Shown: positions 8,699-18,441 of the stretch, piece by piece
Layout of the letters: every line of letters starts with the position of its first letter
How positions within the stretch are numbered: the stretch's first letter is position 1
Assembly (NCBI RefSeq): GCF_001719165.1
Contig: NZ_CP017057.1
Span: 186,001 to 250,000 of the forward strand
Source of the DNA: Erythrobacter litoralis
GTDB lineage: Bacteria; Pseudomonadota; Alphaproteobacteria; Sphingomonadales; Sphingomonadaceae
Direction: 5' to 3'
DNA length: 64,000 bases
Translations under genes and position numbers: made by a program
The notes under the pieces: generated by a model
Databases searched by the model: none
What the model was told of the DNA's origin: nothing
What the model saw: the letters and a program-made list of their open reading frames with translations, nothing else

Positions 8699-9718
8699 AT
8701 GACCGATCTCAAGCCCTTCCTCTCCGACAACGCCGCCGCCGTCCACCCGAAGGTGTGGGAGGCGATGCGCGCGGCCGACAGCCCCGACAATCCCTATGAC
8801 GGGGACGCGCTTTCGGCAGAACTGGATGCGCGCTTCACGGCGCTGTTCGGGCGGGAATGCGCCGGGCTGTGGGTGGCGACGGGAACGGCGGCCAATTGCC
8901 TCGCGCTGGGCACGATGTGCGCGCCGCATGGCGCGGTCGTCTGCCACGAGGAAGCGCATATCGAGGTCGACGAGGGCGGTGCGCCCGGTTTCTTCCTCCA
9001 CGGGGCAAAGCTGATCCTCGTCCCCGGCGAAGGTGCGCTGCTGACGCCGGAGGGTATCGCCGCAGCCATCGACCCGATCCGCGACGACGTCCACCAGGTC
9101 CAGCCGCATGCCGTTTCGATCACGCAGGCCTCCGAATATGGCCGCGCCTATGCGCTCCCCGAGCTGGAAGCGCTCGGCAAGTTCGCCGCGACGCGCGGGC
9201 TCGGCCTGCACATGGACGGGGCGCGTTTCGCCAATGCGGCCGCCGGCCTGTCGCAGGATGCGGGCGAGGCCGCGCGCGCGGCAAGCGGCCCGGTCGACAG
9301 CCTCGCCTTCGGTTTCATCAAGAACGGCGGCATGGGCGCGGAAGCCGTCGTCCTGTTCGATCCCGACAGGGCGGCAGAGGTCCGCTATCGCCGCAAGCGT
9401 GCGGGACACCTGCAATGCAAGGGCCGTTATCTCGCCGCGCAGGTGCTCGCCATGCTCGAGGATGACCTGTGGCTGGCCAATGCCGCCCACGCCAATGCGG
9501 CTGCGCGCGAAGTGGCGAGCGGTTGCGGCGAACGGCTGATGCACGAGGTCGACGCAAACGAGCTGTTCGTGCGGCTTTCCCCCGCAGAGCGCGAGGCGCT
9601 GCGTGGCGACGGCTTCGCCTTCTACGACTGGGGCGCCGAAGCGGCGCGCTTCGTGACGGCGTGGAACACGGCGCAGGAGGACGCGGCAGCGCTCGGCAAG
9701 GCGATCGCCGCCCTGTGA
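8699..9718 (+). CDS. Low-specificity threonine aldolase / beta-eliminating lyase family, PLP-dependent
   Basis: This 339-residue fold-type I PLP enzyme would split threonine or allo-threonine into glycine and acetaldehyde. Typical elements are the start F-L-S-D-N, the G-T-A-A-N-C-L PLP-phosphate region, H-M-D-G-A-R-F (PLP aspartate) and the lysine in F-G-F-I-K-N-G-G, which should be the Schiff-base residue. ATG 8699 is preferred over the adjacent TTG. The stop overlaps the GTG of the following transporter (GTGA), giving a two-gene operon. Other beta-eliminating lyases share the fold, so the specificity is a family inference. Confidence 0.88.
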   Translation: MTDLKPFLSDNAAAVHPKVWEAMRAADSPDNPYDGDALSAELDARFTALFGRECAGLWVATGTAANCLALGTMCAPHGAVVCHEEAHIEVDEGGAPGFFLHGAKLILVPGEGALLTPEGIAAAIDPIRDDVHQVQPHAVSITQASEYGRAYALPELEALGKFAATRGLGLHMDGARFANAAAGLSQDAGEAARAASGPVDSLAFGFIKNGGMGAEAVVLFDPDRAAEVRYRRKRAGHLQCKGRYLAAQVLAMLEDDLWLANAAHANAAAREVASGCGERLMHEVDANELFVRLSPAEREALRGDGFAFYDWGAEAARFVTAWNTAQEDAAALGKAIAAL

Positions 9719-10671
9719 GCGCCACAACAACCGACATGCTGAGCTGGCGGGTGATCCTCCCCTTCGTGCTGACCGGCACGATCTGGGGCTCGACCTGGTT
9801 CGTCATCACCGGGCAGATCGACGGCGTGCCCGCGGCGTGGAGCGTGTTCTACCGCTTCGCGCTCGCCACCCCGGCGCTGTTCTGCGTCGCCTTCCTGATG
9901 AAGCGGCGGCTGCGGCTGACGGGGCCGGAACAACGGCTCGCCATGCTGGTCGGCCTGTTCCAGTTCTCGGGCAATTTCCTGTTCGTCTACCATGCCGAGC
10001 TTTACGTCACATCGGGCATCGTTGCGATGATGTTCGCGCTGCTGATGGTGCCCAATGCGCTGTTCGCGCGCCTTTTCCTGGGCGAGAAGGTGCAGGGCGG
10101 TTTCATCGCCGGGAGCGCGGTGGCGATCGTCGGCGTGTCCTTCCTGCTGGTGCACGAATGGCGGGCGAACCCCAATGCAGGCGTGGTCGGGGGCAACGTG
10201 CTGCTCGGCATCGGGCTCGCCATGCTCGGCATCCTCGCCGCCTCGGTCGCCAACGTGATCCAGGCGAACCCGACGGGCCGCGCGGTGCCGATGGTGAGCC
10301 TGCTCGCCTGGGCGATGCTCTACGGGACCGCGTTCGACCTCTTCTACGCCTTCGCCACCTCAGGCCCGCCGCCTTTCCCGACAAAGCCGACATACTGGGC
10401 GGGCATCGCCTATCTCGCGCTGATCGGATCGGTCGTGACCTTCCCGCTGCATTACAACCTCGTGCGCGAGATCGGGGCGGGGCGCACGGCCTACAATTCG
10501 ATCCTGACGATCGCGGTGGCGATGGCGCTGTCGACCCTGTTCGAGGATTACAGCTGGACCGCGCTTACCGTGCTCGGGATGGCGCTTGCGGTGCTCGGCA
10601 TGTTCATCGCGCTGAAGGCGCGGCGGCAGAAGGCGATCCAGGTCGAGGAAAGCGCACGGCTGCGCAGGTAG
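9715..10671 (+). CDS. DMT superfamily transporter (EamA/RhaT-type)
   Basis: This 318-residue protein is made of about ten hydrophobic helices in two EamA repeats. The first repeat has the signature W-G-S-T-W-F and F-Y-R-F-A in helices 1-2. The second ends with A-V-L-G-M-F-I-A-L and a basic tail. Such carriers export amino acids, metabolites or drugs. GTG 9715 overlaps the aldolase stop by four bases; ATG 9736 is an alternative start. Pairing with a threonine aldolase suggests an amino-acid or aldehyde-related export role, but this is inference from proximity only. Confidence 0.85.
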   Translation: MSATTTDMLSWRVILPFVLTGTIWGSTWFVITGQIDGVPAAWSVFYRFALATPALFCVAFLMKRRLRLTGPEQRLAMLVGLFQFSGNFLFVYHAELYVTSGIVAMMFALLMVPNALFARLFLGEKVQGGFIAGSAVAIVGVSFLLVHEWRANPNAGVVGGNVLLGIGLAMLGILAASVANVIQANPTGRAVPMVSLLAWAMLYGTAFDLFYAFATSGPPPFPTKPTYWAGIAYLALIGSVVTFPLHYNLVREIGAGRTAYNSILTIAVAMALSTLFEDYSWTALTVLGMALAVLGMFIALKARRQKAIQVEESARLRR

Positions 10672-10758
10672 TTTGTTTTCCGCAAGCCCGTTCGGGCGCG
10701 CAGTCTTCGCTAGACGCGCAGCAGAGCTGCGCCCGCTGCGGTCGGGCGGTCGCCCTTG

Positions 10759-10775
10759 CGGCTGCAGTGCAGCCG
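10759..10775. terminator. Short GC-rich hairpin between convergent genes
   Basis: The 115-bp gap between the DMT transporter and the convergent SDR gene is very GC-rich. It contains CGGCTGCA-G-TGCAGCCG, an 8-bp inverted repeat. No T-run follows on either strand, so it may be a weak bidirectional terminator or only local symmetry. Confidence 0.3.
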
Positions 10776-10786
10776 GCCATCGCTAC

Positions 10787-11581
10787 TCAATTCAGGCTTT
10801 CCAGCCCCTCGACATAAGTCGGATAACGCGGCCTCCAGCCCAGCACCCGCTTCGCCTTGCCGTTCGCGACGCGGCGGTTCTCCATGTAGAAACCGCGCGC
10901 CATTTCGGACAGGTTCGCTTCTTCGAGGCATTCGAGCGGCGGCGGCTCCACTCCAAGAAGTCGGCAGGCATGTTCGGTCACTTCATTGCCGCTCGCAGGC
11001 AGATCGTCGCCGATATTGTAGGCGCCGGGCGGCACGTCCTGCACCAGCGCGGAGACCACTGCGCTCGCGATGTCGTCGACATGCACCCGGCTGAAGACCT
11101 GTTCGGGCAGGTCGATCCGCCGCGCCTTGCCCTCTCTCACCCGGTCGAGCGCGCTGCGCCCCGGACCGTAGATGCCGGGAAGGCGCAACACCCGCGCGCC
11201 CAAGTCCATCCAAGCAAGATCCGCCTCGGCGCGGGCGTTGCGACGGCCTTCCCCGGATTGCGCGATGGTCGGGGTCGCCTCGTCCACCCACGCGCCCTGC
11301 CGGTCGCCATAGACCCCGGTCGAGGAGAGGTAGAGCAGCCGCCTGTCCGCCAGCGCTTCGCCATAGGCCTCGAGCACCGGATCGACGCCGGCCTGCCGAT
11401 CAGGCGGAACCGACGAGAGAACGTGGCTGGCCTCTCCGATCGCCGTCAGCACCGCCGCACGGTCGCCGAAATCGAGATCGCCCGCGCTGCCCGTCGCCCG
11501 CACCGTCCAGCCGCGTTCGCGCAGCCGCGCTGCGATCCTTTTCGCCGTGTATCCGAGGCCGAAGATCAACAAATGCGACAT
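10787..11581 (-). CDS. Atypical SDR / NAD-dependent epimerase-like protein (YeeZ-like)
   Basis: This 264-residue protein has a Rossmann start with G-L-G-Y-T-A-x-R, the variant glycine motif of the YeeZ-like atypical SDRs. S-S-T-G-V-Y-G-D-R-Q-G-A-W-V-D-E carries the catalytic Ser/Tyr region, but no clear Y-x-x-x-K lysine is present. R-V-H-V-D-D-I-A and Y-N-I-G-D are extended-SDR substrate-domain motifs. The ATG at 11581 has AAGG upstream; an ATG four codons earlier has none. It is divergent from pepN with about 50 bp between them. The true substrate is unknown; nucleotide-sugar epimerase or reductase labels would be overcalls. Confidence 0.82.
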   Translation of the reverse strand: MSHLLIFGLGYTAKRIAARLRERGWTVRATGSAGDLDFGDRAAVLTAIGEASHVLSSVPPDRQAGVDPVLEAYGEALADRRLLYLSSTGVYGDRQGAWVDEATPTIAQSGEGRRNARAEADLAWMDLGARVLRLPGIYGPGRSALDRVREGKARRIDLPEQVFSRVHVDDIASAVVSALVQDVPPGAYNIGDDLPASGNEVTEHACRLLGVEPPPLECLEEANLSEMARGFYMENRRVANGKAKRVLGWRPRYPTYVEGLESLN

Positions 11582-11633
11582 GGCGGCCTTCATGCGGTTG
11601 GACGCGGGCGCGAATCAATCTAAATCGCTCCCC

Positions 11634-14327
11634 ATGGATGCAGCCAAGACCCCGACGAACCCCGACGGCAACACCTATGTAGCGGATGCCGCGCCGACCC
11701 CGCACGACCCGCCGGTCATTCGGCGCGAGGATTACCGGCCCTATCCCTGGGCGGTGCCCGAGACGCGGCTCGACTTCAGGCTGGGCCTCGAAAAGACGCG
11801 CATCACCGCGACCTTGCGCGTGGAGCGCAATCCGGCTTCCGATGAGACGACGCGCGAATTGCGGCTCGACGGCGACGGGCTGAAACCCGATCGGGTCGCG
11901 ATCGACGGGGCCGAGGTCGCAGATTACCGCATGGACGGGCCCGACCTCGTCCTCACGCTTCCGGGCGAAGGGCACGAGGTCGAGATCGTGACCGAGGTCG
12001 ATCCGTCCGCCAACACGCAGCTTATGGGCCTCTACGCCTCGGGCGGGATGCTGTGCACCCAGTGCGAGGCCGAGGGGTTCCGCCGCATCACCTTCTTCCC
12101 CGACCGGCCCGACGTGCTGTCGACCTACACCGTGCGGATGGAGGGGCCGAAGGAGACGTTCCCGATCCTCCTTGCCAACGGAAACCGCACGGGCGAGGGC
12201 GAAGGTGCCGACGGCACGCACTGGGCCGAATGGCATGATCCCTGGCCCAAGCCGTCCTACCTCTTCGCACTCGTCGCAGGCGATCTCGTCGCGAACTCGA
12301 AGCCCTTCACCACCCGTTCGGGCCGCAAGGTCGAATGCAACATCTGGGTCCGGCGCGAGGATCTCGCGATGACCGACCATGCACTGGAATCGCTCCACCG
12401 GTCGATGACATGGGACGAGGACACGTTCGGGCGCGAATATGACCTCGATCTCTACAACATCGTCGCCGTCAGCGATTTCAACATGGGGGCGATGGAGAAC
12501 AAGGGGCTCAACGTCTTCAACACGAAATACGTGCTGGCCGACCCCGACACCGCCACGGATGCTGATTTCGACGCGGTCGAAGGCGTGATCGCGCACGAAT
12601 ATTTCCACAACTGGTCGGGCAACCGCGTGACCTGCCGCGACTGGTTCCAGCTGTCGCTGAAGGAAGGCTTCACCGTGCTGCGCGACCAGCTTTTCTCGCA
12701 GGACATGCGCGGGGAGGCGGTGAAAAGGATCGAGGACGTGCGGATCCTGCGCGCCGCGCAATTTCCGGAGGATGCGGGGCCGCTCGCCCACCCGATCCGG
12801 CCGGACAGCTACCGCGAGATCAGCAATTTCTACACCGCGACGGTCTACAACAAGGGCGCCGAGGTGATCCGCATGATGCGGACCATGGCCGGGGCGGAGC
12901 GGTTCCGGAAGGGCACCGACCTCTATTTCGACCGCCATGACGGCGAGGCCGCGACCTGCGAGGATTTCGTTCGCGCGATCGAGGAAGGCGCGGGGCTCGA
13001 CCTCGAAGCCTTCCGCCTGTGGTATCGCCAAGCCGGCACGCCGCGGGTGAAGGTCGCGGCCGAAGTGAAGGGCGACACGCTGGCGCTCACCCTTTCGCAG
13101 ACCGTACCGCCAACGCCGGGCCAGCCCGACAAGCAGCCCATGCCGATCCCGCTGCGTATCGCGGTCCATTCGCGCGGCAACGCCCCGGATGGCGGCGTTC
13201 TCGGCGAGGAGCAATTGGTGGTCCTGTCCGACGCCGAGCAGACCTTCGACCTTCCGCTTGCCGGGCCCGACCCGGTCGTGTCGATCAATCGCGGCTATTC
13301 CGCCCCCGTCATCATCGAACGCGAACTGGCACACGAGGACCTCGTCTTCCTCGCCGCGCGAGACGACGATCCGTTCGCCCGTTTCGAGGCGATGCAGGAG
13401 CTTGCCCTCTCGCATCTCGTCGGCGCGGCAAGCGGAGAATTGTCCGACAAGGCCGCCAGCGAAGGCCGCGCGGCGATCGTGGCGGCGCTGCGCGCGGTGC
13501 TGAGGGACGATGAACTCGACGATGCCATGCGCGGCGAACTGATGATGCTGCCGAGCGAGGCCTATCTGTTCGAAGCGATGGCCGGTTCGGGGGCGACCGG
13601 GGGGCGCAAGGCCGATCCCGGCGCGATCCACCGCGAACGCGAGGGGCTGAAGGCGGCGCTCGGCGGCGAACTCGCGAGCGAACTCGCCGCGCTGCACGAC
13701 CGCGCGAGCGGCATCGGGTTCGACGATCCCGCGGGGCGCGGGGCGCGCAAGATCAAGGCGCAGGCGCTCGTCCTGATCGCCGCCGCCGATCCGGCGCACG
13801 CGGCACAACTTGCCGCGGCGCAATACGATGCCGCCGACAATATGACCGACAGGCAGGGCGCGCTGATGGTGCTCGCCGGGCTCGATCATCCCGCGCGCGA
13901 CGAGCGGCTTGCCGCTTTCCTTGAACGTTACAGTGGCAATGCGCTGGTGGTGGACAAATGGTTCACCCTGCAGGCGCTTTCGCTCCATCCGGACGTGATC
14001 GCACAGGTCGAACGCCTCGCGCAGCATCCCGAATTCACGCTGCGCAATCCCAACCGGCTGCGTTCGCTCTACATGGCCTTTGCCGGCAATCCCAAGGCGT
14101 TCCACGATGAAAGCGGGGCGGGCTACCGGATGATCGCCGACGTGATCCTCAAGGTCGATCCGGTAAACCCGCAGACCGCGGCGCGCTTCGTCTCGCCGCT
14201 GGGACGCTGGCGACGGATCGAGCCGGGGCGCGCGGCGCTGATGAAGGGCGAGCTCGAACGCATCCTCGCCGCCGGCAATCTTTCGCGCGACACCTACGAA
14301 CAGGTCACGCGCAGCCTCGGGGACTAG
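11634..14327 (+). CDS. pepN: Aminopeptidase N (M1 zinc metallopeptidase)
   Basis: This 897-residue cytoplasmic aminopeptidase is slightly longer than E. coli PepN (870). The exopeptidase motif GAMEN is at residues 285-289. The zinc site HEYFH is at 321-325, with the third ligand E344 in the conserved L-S-L-K-E-G. The C-terminal half is the Ala-rich helical domain of PepN (DUF3458-type), ending near a conserved W-R-R-I-E-P-G-R region. ATG 11634 agrees with the family start; ATG 11592 is possible, as neither has a good Shine-Dalgarno. pgeF starts two bases after the stop, so they are cotranscribed. Confidence 0.95.
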   Translation: MDAAKTPTNPDGNTYVADAAPTPHDPPVIRREDYRPYPWAVPETRLDFRLGLEKTRITATLRVERNPASDETTRELRLDGDGLKPDRVAIDGAEVADYRMDGPDLVLTLPGEGHEVEIVTEVDPSANTQLMGLYASGGMLCTQCEAEGFRRITFFPDRPDVLSTYTVRMEGPKETFPILLANGNRTGEGEGADGTHWAEWHDPWPKPSYLFALVAGDLVANSKPFTTRSGRKVECNIWVRREDLAMTDHALESLHRSMTWDEDTFGREYDLDLYNIVAVSDFNMGAMENKGLNVFNTKYVLADPDTATDADFDAVEGVIAHEYFHNWSGNRVTCRDWFQLSLKEGFTVLRDQLFSQDMRGEAVKRIEDVRILRAAQFPEDAGPLAHPIRPDSYREISNFYTATVYNKGAEVIRMMRTMAGAERFRKGTDLYFDRHDGEAATCEDFVRAIEEGAGLDLEAFRLWYRQAGTPRVKVAAEVKGDTLALTLSQTVPPTPGQPDKQPMPIPLRIAVHSRGNAPDGGVLGEEQLVVLSDAEQTFDLPLAGPDPVVSINRGYSAPVIIERELAHEDLVFLAARDDDPFARFEAMQELALSHLVGAASGELSDKAASEGRAAIVAALRAVLRDDELDDAMRGELMMLPSEAYLFEAMAGSGATGGRKADPGAIHREREGLKAALGGELASELAALHDRASGIGFDDPAGRGARKIKAQALVLIAAADPAHAAQLAAAQYDAADNMTDRQGALMVLAGLDHPARDERLAAFLERYSGNALVVDKWFTLQALSLHPDVIAQVERLAQHPEFTLRNPNRLRSLYMAFAGNPKAFHDESGAGYRMIADVILKVDPVNPQTAARFVSPLGRWRRIEPGRAALMKGELERILAAGNLSRDTYEQVTRSLGD

Positions 14328-14329
14328 GC

Positions 14330-15082
14330 GTGCCGCCGTTCGCTATCGAGCGGGCCGAAGCGCTTGAAGGCGTGCCGCATGGCTTTTTCGGCAGCGCGGG
14401 CGGAGCGCACCAGTTCGGTTATGGCGGTCCGGGCGCAGCGGCAGATATCGCCGCGCTGAGGGCGGGAGCCGCGTGGGAGATCCGTCCGGGCGCGGTCCTC
14501 GTCGCGCCGCACCAGGTCCATTCGCCCGACGTGGTGACCGCGACCGATCCCTGGGACGACGACGCGGAAGGCCGCCCTGTCGCCGATGCCGTGGTCACCG
14601 ACCGGCCGGGCCTTGCGCTCGGCATCGTCACCGCCGATTGCGCGCCGATCCTGTTCGCCGACCGTGCGGCGGGCGTGATCGGCGCGGCCCATGCCGGCTG
14701 GCGCGGCGCGCAGGGCGGGGTGATCGCGAACACGCTCGCGGCGATGCGGGCGCTCGGCGCAAGCCCTGAAAACATCGCGGCGGCGATCGGGCCGACCATC
14801 GCGCAGGAAAGCTACGAGGTCGATGCGGCCTTTCGCGCCCATTTCACCCCGGCCGACGAACCGCATTTCGCCCCCGCCCCGATGCGCGAGGGCAAGGCGC
14901 GCTGGCATTTCGACCTGCCCGGCTACGTCGCCGCGCAACTCGTGCAATCGGGCGTGCGAAAAATAAATTATGTTGGGGGGGATACATTCTTACATGGACA
15001 ACGTTACCACTCCTACAGAAGAGCGTCTTCTCGCGGAGAGCCGGGGTATGGGAGGCAGATCAGCCTCATCGCCGTGGCCTGA
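14330..15082 (+). CDS. pgeF: Peptidoglycan editing factor PgeF (YfiH / multicopper polyphenol oxidase family)
   Basis: This 250-residue member of the YfiH family starts with GTG two bases after pepN. Family motifs are P-H-Q-V-H-S, T-A-D-C-A-P-I-L, A-A-H-A-G-W-R-G and the C-terminal Y-S-Y-R-R-A-S-S-R-G-E-x-G-Y-G-R-Q. These include the Cys and His residues that bind metal in the family. PgeF is known to remove wrongly incorporated residues from peptidoglycan precursors; older annotations call it laccase-like. The last ~130 bases are much more AT-rich than the rest, yet the protein sequence stays on-family to the stop. Confidence 0.9.
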   Translation: MPPFAIERAEALEGVPHGFFGSAGGAHQFGYGGPGAAADIAALRAGAAWEIRPGAVLVAPHQVHSPDVVTATDPWDDDAEGRPVADAVVTDRPGLALGIVTADCAPILFADRAAGVIGAAHAGWRGAQGGVIANTLAAMRALGASPENIAAAIGPTIAQESYEVDAAFRAHFTPADEPHFAPAPMREGKARWHFDLPGYVAAQLVQSGVRKINYVGGDTFLHGQRYHSYRRASSRGEPGYGRQISLIAVA

Positions 15083-15354
15083 CGAAAATCCGTTTGCGGG
15101 TTTGCGCGTATCCGAACAGGGAATGCTCAAAACACTGTTGGATTCGTCGTTCTTTGTGGGTAAGGGCGCGGTTCCGTCTATCTTGGAGCACGGTATGTCG
15201 TGCTCGCCCAGGCGGGACCGGGAGACATCTTGAGAGCAGATCGGCAGCCCGCCGTGGGCGAAGCCGGCAGGACAAGTTTCAAGGACCAAGCCGCGCCGGG
15301 TCGCCCCGCTGCGGCTAGGCGGGCACGACAAAGCTAAAGGCAAGGTAGGACACG

Positions 15355-15939
15355 ATGGCCAATTCTGGTGCTGACATGGGTGGGACCGCAACGGCGGATC
15401 CGAACATGCTGGATGAGGAAGGCGTTCGCCGCCGCGACTGGATCCACATCGCCGCGCTGAGCGCGGGCGGGGTCGCCGCGATCGGCGCGATCTATCCGCT
15501 GGTGAGCCAGATGGCTCCGTCGGCAGACGTGCTCGCCGCGTCGACCACGGATGTCGATCTCGCCAGCCTCGAGCCGGGCATGGCGATCAAGGACAGCTTC
15601 CGTTCGCAGCCGCTTTTCGTTCGCCGCCTGACGCCCGAGGAAATCGCCGAGGCCGAGGCCGTCGACGTATCGGGCCTGCGCGATCCGCAGTCGCTGGCCG
15701 AGCGCACCAAGGAGGGCAGGGCCGAATATCTCGTCACCCTGGGCGTGTGCACCCATCTCGGCTGCGTGCCGCTGGGCGCCGCTTCGGGCGAGGAAAAGGG
15801 CGAGTTCGGGGGCTATTTCTGCCCCTGCCACGGTTCACACTACGACACCGCCGGGCGCATCCGCAAAGGCCCCGCGCCGACCAATCTCGTCGTGCCGGAA
15901 TACGAATTCACCTCCGACACCACCATCCGCGTCGGCTGA
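15355..15939 (+). CDS. petA: Ubiquinol-cytochrome c reductase, Rieske iron-sulfur subunit
   Basis: This is the 194-residue Rieske subunit of the bc1 complex. A twin-arginine-like R-R-R-D-W segment precedes the single transmembrane anchor (residues ~30-52). The cluster ligands are C132 and H134 (CTHLGC) and C156 and H159 (CPCHGS), with the C137-C158 disulfide pair present. It receives electrons from ubiquinol and passes them to cytochrome c1 in the periplasm. It heads the petABC operon, with 100 bp to petB. The 272 bp before it contain no gene and presumably the operon promoter, although no good -35/-10 pair stands out. AAGGTAGGA is the Shine-Dalgarno. Confidence 0.96.
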   Translation: MANSGADMGGTATADPNMLDEEGVRRRDWIHIAALSAGGVAAIGAIYPLVSQMAPSADVLAASTTDVDLASLEPGMAIKDSFRSQPLFVRRLTPEEIAEAEAVDVSGLRDPQSLAERTKEGRAEYLVTLGVCTHLGCVPLGAASGEEKGEFGGYFCPCHGSHYDTAGRIRKGPAPTNLVVPEYEFTSDTTIRVG

Positions 15940-16039
15940 TCCTTCGTAACTTAACCTGCGGCCGCGTCCTTTTCGGATCACGCCGCCAAGCAACGATAAT
16001 CGACCCGACCAGCAACGCAGTAACATCGAAGAGAACGCC

Positions 16040-17410
16040 ATGAGCTTCGCCTGGGCAAAACAGTACGAACCGAAATCCGCTTTCACAAAGTGGATCGACG
16101 AGAAATTGCCGGTGCCGCGGTTGGTCTACAACGCGGTCGGCGCGGGCTATCCCGTGCCGCGCAATCTCAACTACATGTGGAACTTTGGCGTGCTGGCGGG
16201 CTTCTGCCTCATGCTGCAGATCATCACCGGCGTCGTGCTCGCGATGCAGTACGAATCCGACACCGGCGTCGCGTTCGCATCGGTCGAGCACATCATGCGC
16301 AACGTGAACTGGGGCTGGGCGCTGCGCTACGGCCATGCCAACGGCGCCAGCTTCTTCTTCATCGTCATCTACCTGCACATCTTCCGCGGCCTGTATTATT
16401 CGTCGTACAAGGCCCCGCGCGAGATGATCTGGCTGCTCGGCGTCGTGATCTTCCTCCTCATGATGGCGACCGCTTTCATGGGCTACGTGCTTCCCTGGGG
16501 TCAGATGAGCTTCTGGGGCGCAAAAGTGATCACCGGCCTGTTCGGTGCGATCCCGCTGATCGGCGAACCGCTGCAGATCTGGCTGGTGGGCGGCTATGCG
16601 CCGAATGACGCGACGCTCAGCCGCTTCTTCTCGCTCCACTTCCTGCTGCCCTTCGTGATCGCGGGCGTCGTGATCCTCCACATTTGGGCGCTGCACATTC
16701 CGGGTTCCTCGAACCCGACCGGCGTCGAGGTGAAGCAGGAAAGCGACACCGTTCCGTTCCACCCATACTATACGGCCAAGGACGGCTTCGGGCTGGGCGT
16801 GTTCCTCATCATCTACGCCGCCTTCGTGTTCTTCCTGCCGAACGTGCTGGGCCACCCGGATAATTACATCGAGGCGAACCCGCTCTCGACCCCGGCGCAC
16901 ATCGTTCCGGAATGGTACTTCCTGCCGTTCTACGCGATCCTGCGCGCCTTCACCGGGGACCTCGCGCTCTTCGGCATCACGCTGGTTCCGGCCAAGCTGC
17001 TGGGCGTGATCGCGATGTTCAGTTCGATCCTGGTGTGGTTCTTCCTGCCCTGGCTCGACAAGAGCCCGGTGCGCTCGGGCCACTATCGCCCGCTGTTCAA
17101 GAAGTTCTTCTGGTTCGGCCTCGTGCCCTGCATGATCCTGCTGACGATCTGCGGCGGTTCGCCGGCCGAGGAACCGTGGGTCATCCTGAGCCAGATCGGC
17201 ACCGCCTATTACTTCCTGCACTTCCTCGTTATCCTTCCGATCGTGAGCCAGATCGAAGTGCCCAAGCCGCTGCCGTTCTCGATCACCGAGGCGGTGCTCG
17301 GCTCGGACGACAAGCCGGGAAGCACGCAGGGCGGCGGGGACAAACCTGGCAAGGTCGTCAAGCCCCTCCCCGGCAGCGACCCCGACGGTTCGCTGGCGCC
17401 CGCAGAATGA
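16040..17410 (+). CDS. petB: Cytochrome b subunit of the bc1 complex
   Basis: This 456-residue integral membrane subunit carries the two b haems and both quinone sites. Paired histidine ligands lie in [10 protein letters not shown] and Y-L-H-I-F-R (first helix set) and in S-L-H-F-L-L-P-F and L-H-I-W-A-L-H (second set). The Qo-site PEWY motif is present in V-P-E-W-Y-F-L-P. It has eight or more transmembrane helices. The acidic and basic tail after the last helix is longer than in mitochondrial cytochrome b, as is common in alphaproteobacteria. It is followed by petC after 65 bp. Confidence 0.96.
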   Translation: MSFAWAKQYEPKSAFTKWIDEKLPVPRLVYNAVGAGYPVPRNLNYMWNFGVLAGFCLMLQIITGVVLAMQYESDTGVAFASVEHIMRNVNWGWALRYGHANGASFFFIVIYLHIFRGLYYSSYKAPREMIWLLGVVIFLLMMATAFMGYVLPWGQMSFWGAKVITGLFGAIPLIGEPLQIWLVGGYAPNDATLSRFFSLHFLLPFVIAGVVILHIWALHIPGSSNPTGVEVKQESDTVPFHPYYTAKDGFGLGVFLIIYAAFVFFLPNVLGHPDNYIEANPLSTPAHIVPEWYFLPFYAILRAFTGDLALFGITLVPAKLLGVIAMFSSILVWFFLPWLDKSPVRSGHYRPLFKKFFWFGLVPCMILLTICGGSPAEEPWVILSQIGTAYYFLHFLVILPIVSQIEVPKPLPFSITEAVLGSDDKPGSTQGGGDKPGKVVKPLPGSDPDGSLAPAE

Positions 17411-17475
17411 GGTGAGGGGGCCTAGTGCCCCCCACCCTTCCTTCACTCGACCCGATAACGAGAAAGAGTTCGGTC

Positions 17476-18321
17476 ATGACCATCCGCCTCGCAGGCATCA
17501 TCGTCGGCCTGGTGATCACGGGCATCCTCGTCCTGTGGTCGCTGCTGCCCGGTGTCATCAACTATTCCGCGCCGGAAAAGCCGGATTACTACGCGTTCAA
17601 GGAAGAGCTGATCCAGCCCGCCGGCGGGTTCTCCTTCGAAGGCCCGCTCGGCAAGTGGGACACGGCCCAGCTCCAGCGCGGCTATTCGGTCTACAAGCAG
17701 GTCTGTTCGAGCTGCCACTCGCTGCAATATGTCGCCTTCCGCAACCTCCAGGAAATCGGCTTTTCCGAAGAGGAAGTCCGCGCCGAGGCGGCGAGCTGGC
17801 AGGTCCCCGGCATCGATCCGAACACGGGCGAGGACATCATGCGCCCGGCCGATCCGACCGACCATTTCCCGATGCCCTATCCCAACGAGACCGCGGCGCG
17901 GCTGGCCAACAACAACGCCTATCCGCCCGACCTCTCGTTGATCACCAAGGCGCGGCCGGACGGCGTCCATTACGTCTATTCGCTCAATCTCGGCTACAAG
18001 GAGCCCGATCCCGAACTCCTAGAAAAGACTGGCTTCGAGACGCCGACTGGACTCTATTTCAACGTCTACTTCCCGAACGTGAACCTCGCCATGCCGCAGC
18101 AGATCTATGACGGGCTGGTGACCTATCCCGACGGGACCGAACCGACCGCCGAGCAGATCTCGGCCGACGTGACGGCGTTTCTCGCCTGGACGGCGGAACC
18201 CAAGATGATCCAGCGCAAGCAGACCGGCTGGGTCGTGATCGGCTTCCTCCTGTTCATGACGGCGCTGGCCTTCCTGTCCTACAAGCAGGTCTGGGCCGGG
18301 ATGAAGCCGAAGAATAAGTAA
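17476..18321 (+). CDS. petC: Cytochrome c1 subunit of the bc1 complex
   Basis: This 281-residue membrane-anchored c-type cytochrome has an N-terminal hydrophobic segment (residues 5-25), covalent haem site CSSCH (C77, C80, H81) and a likely axial methionine in N-L-A-M-P-Q. The C-terminal anchor G-W-V-V-I-G-F-L-L-F is followed by a lysine-rich end. ATG 17476 was preferred because AGAAAGAG precedes it and because the longer frame adds a proline-rich tail before the hydrophobic segment. It is the last gene of petABC, and a strong hairpin lies 33 bp after the stop. Confidence 0.95.
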   Translation: MTIRLAGIIVGLVITGILVLWSLLPGVINYSAPEKPDYYAFKEELIQPAGGFSFEGPLGKWDTAQLQRGYSVYKQVCSSCHSLQYVAFRNLQEIGFSEEEVRAEAASWQVPGIDPNTGEDIMRPADPTDHFPMPYPNETAARLANNNAYPPDLSLITKARPDGVHYVYSLNLGYKEPDPELLEKTGFETPTGLYFNVYFPNVNLAMPQQIYDGLVTYPDGTEPTAEQISADVTAFLAWTAEPKMIQRKQTGWVVIGFLLFMTALAFLSYKQVWAGMKPKNK

Positions 18322-18354
18322 CGCCCGGGCGCGATCGCGCGCGACTTAAGTCAG

Positions 18355-18399
18355 ATGGCGCCCCATCGTCCCTTGCGGATGGTGGGGCGCCATGCTTTC
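18355..18399 (+). terminator. Rho-independent terminator of petABC
   Basis: An 11-bp perfect stem (ATGGCGCCCCA with TGGGGCGCCAT) is extended by six further pairs including two G-T wobbles, with loop CTTGC. It is followed by GCTTTCT. It sits between petC and apt and is the best hairpin in the region. Confidence 0.75.
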
Positions 18400-18441
18400 T
18401 AGGGCACCGTATGAGGGGCGCATGACGGGGGTGACGGCACA

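Noticed and set aside
6458..9730. Very long open frame (1090 codons) on the minus strand
   Set aside because: It is antisense to well-recognised genes (PH proteins, threonine aldolase), rich in Arg, Ala and Gly without family motifs, and arises from high GC in the third codon position.
11400..14105. 901-codon open frame antisense to pepN
   Set aside because: Same composition effect. The plus strand carries a complete aminopeptidase N with zinc site.
14970..15233. 88-codon frame overlapping the end of pgeF
   Set aside because: The pgeF frame keeps family motifs to its stop. The alternative has no recognisable domain, and its upstream G-run is part of pgeF coding.
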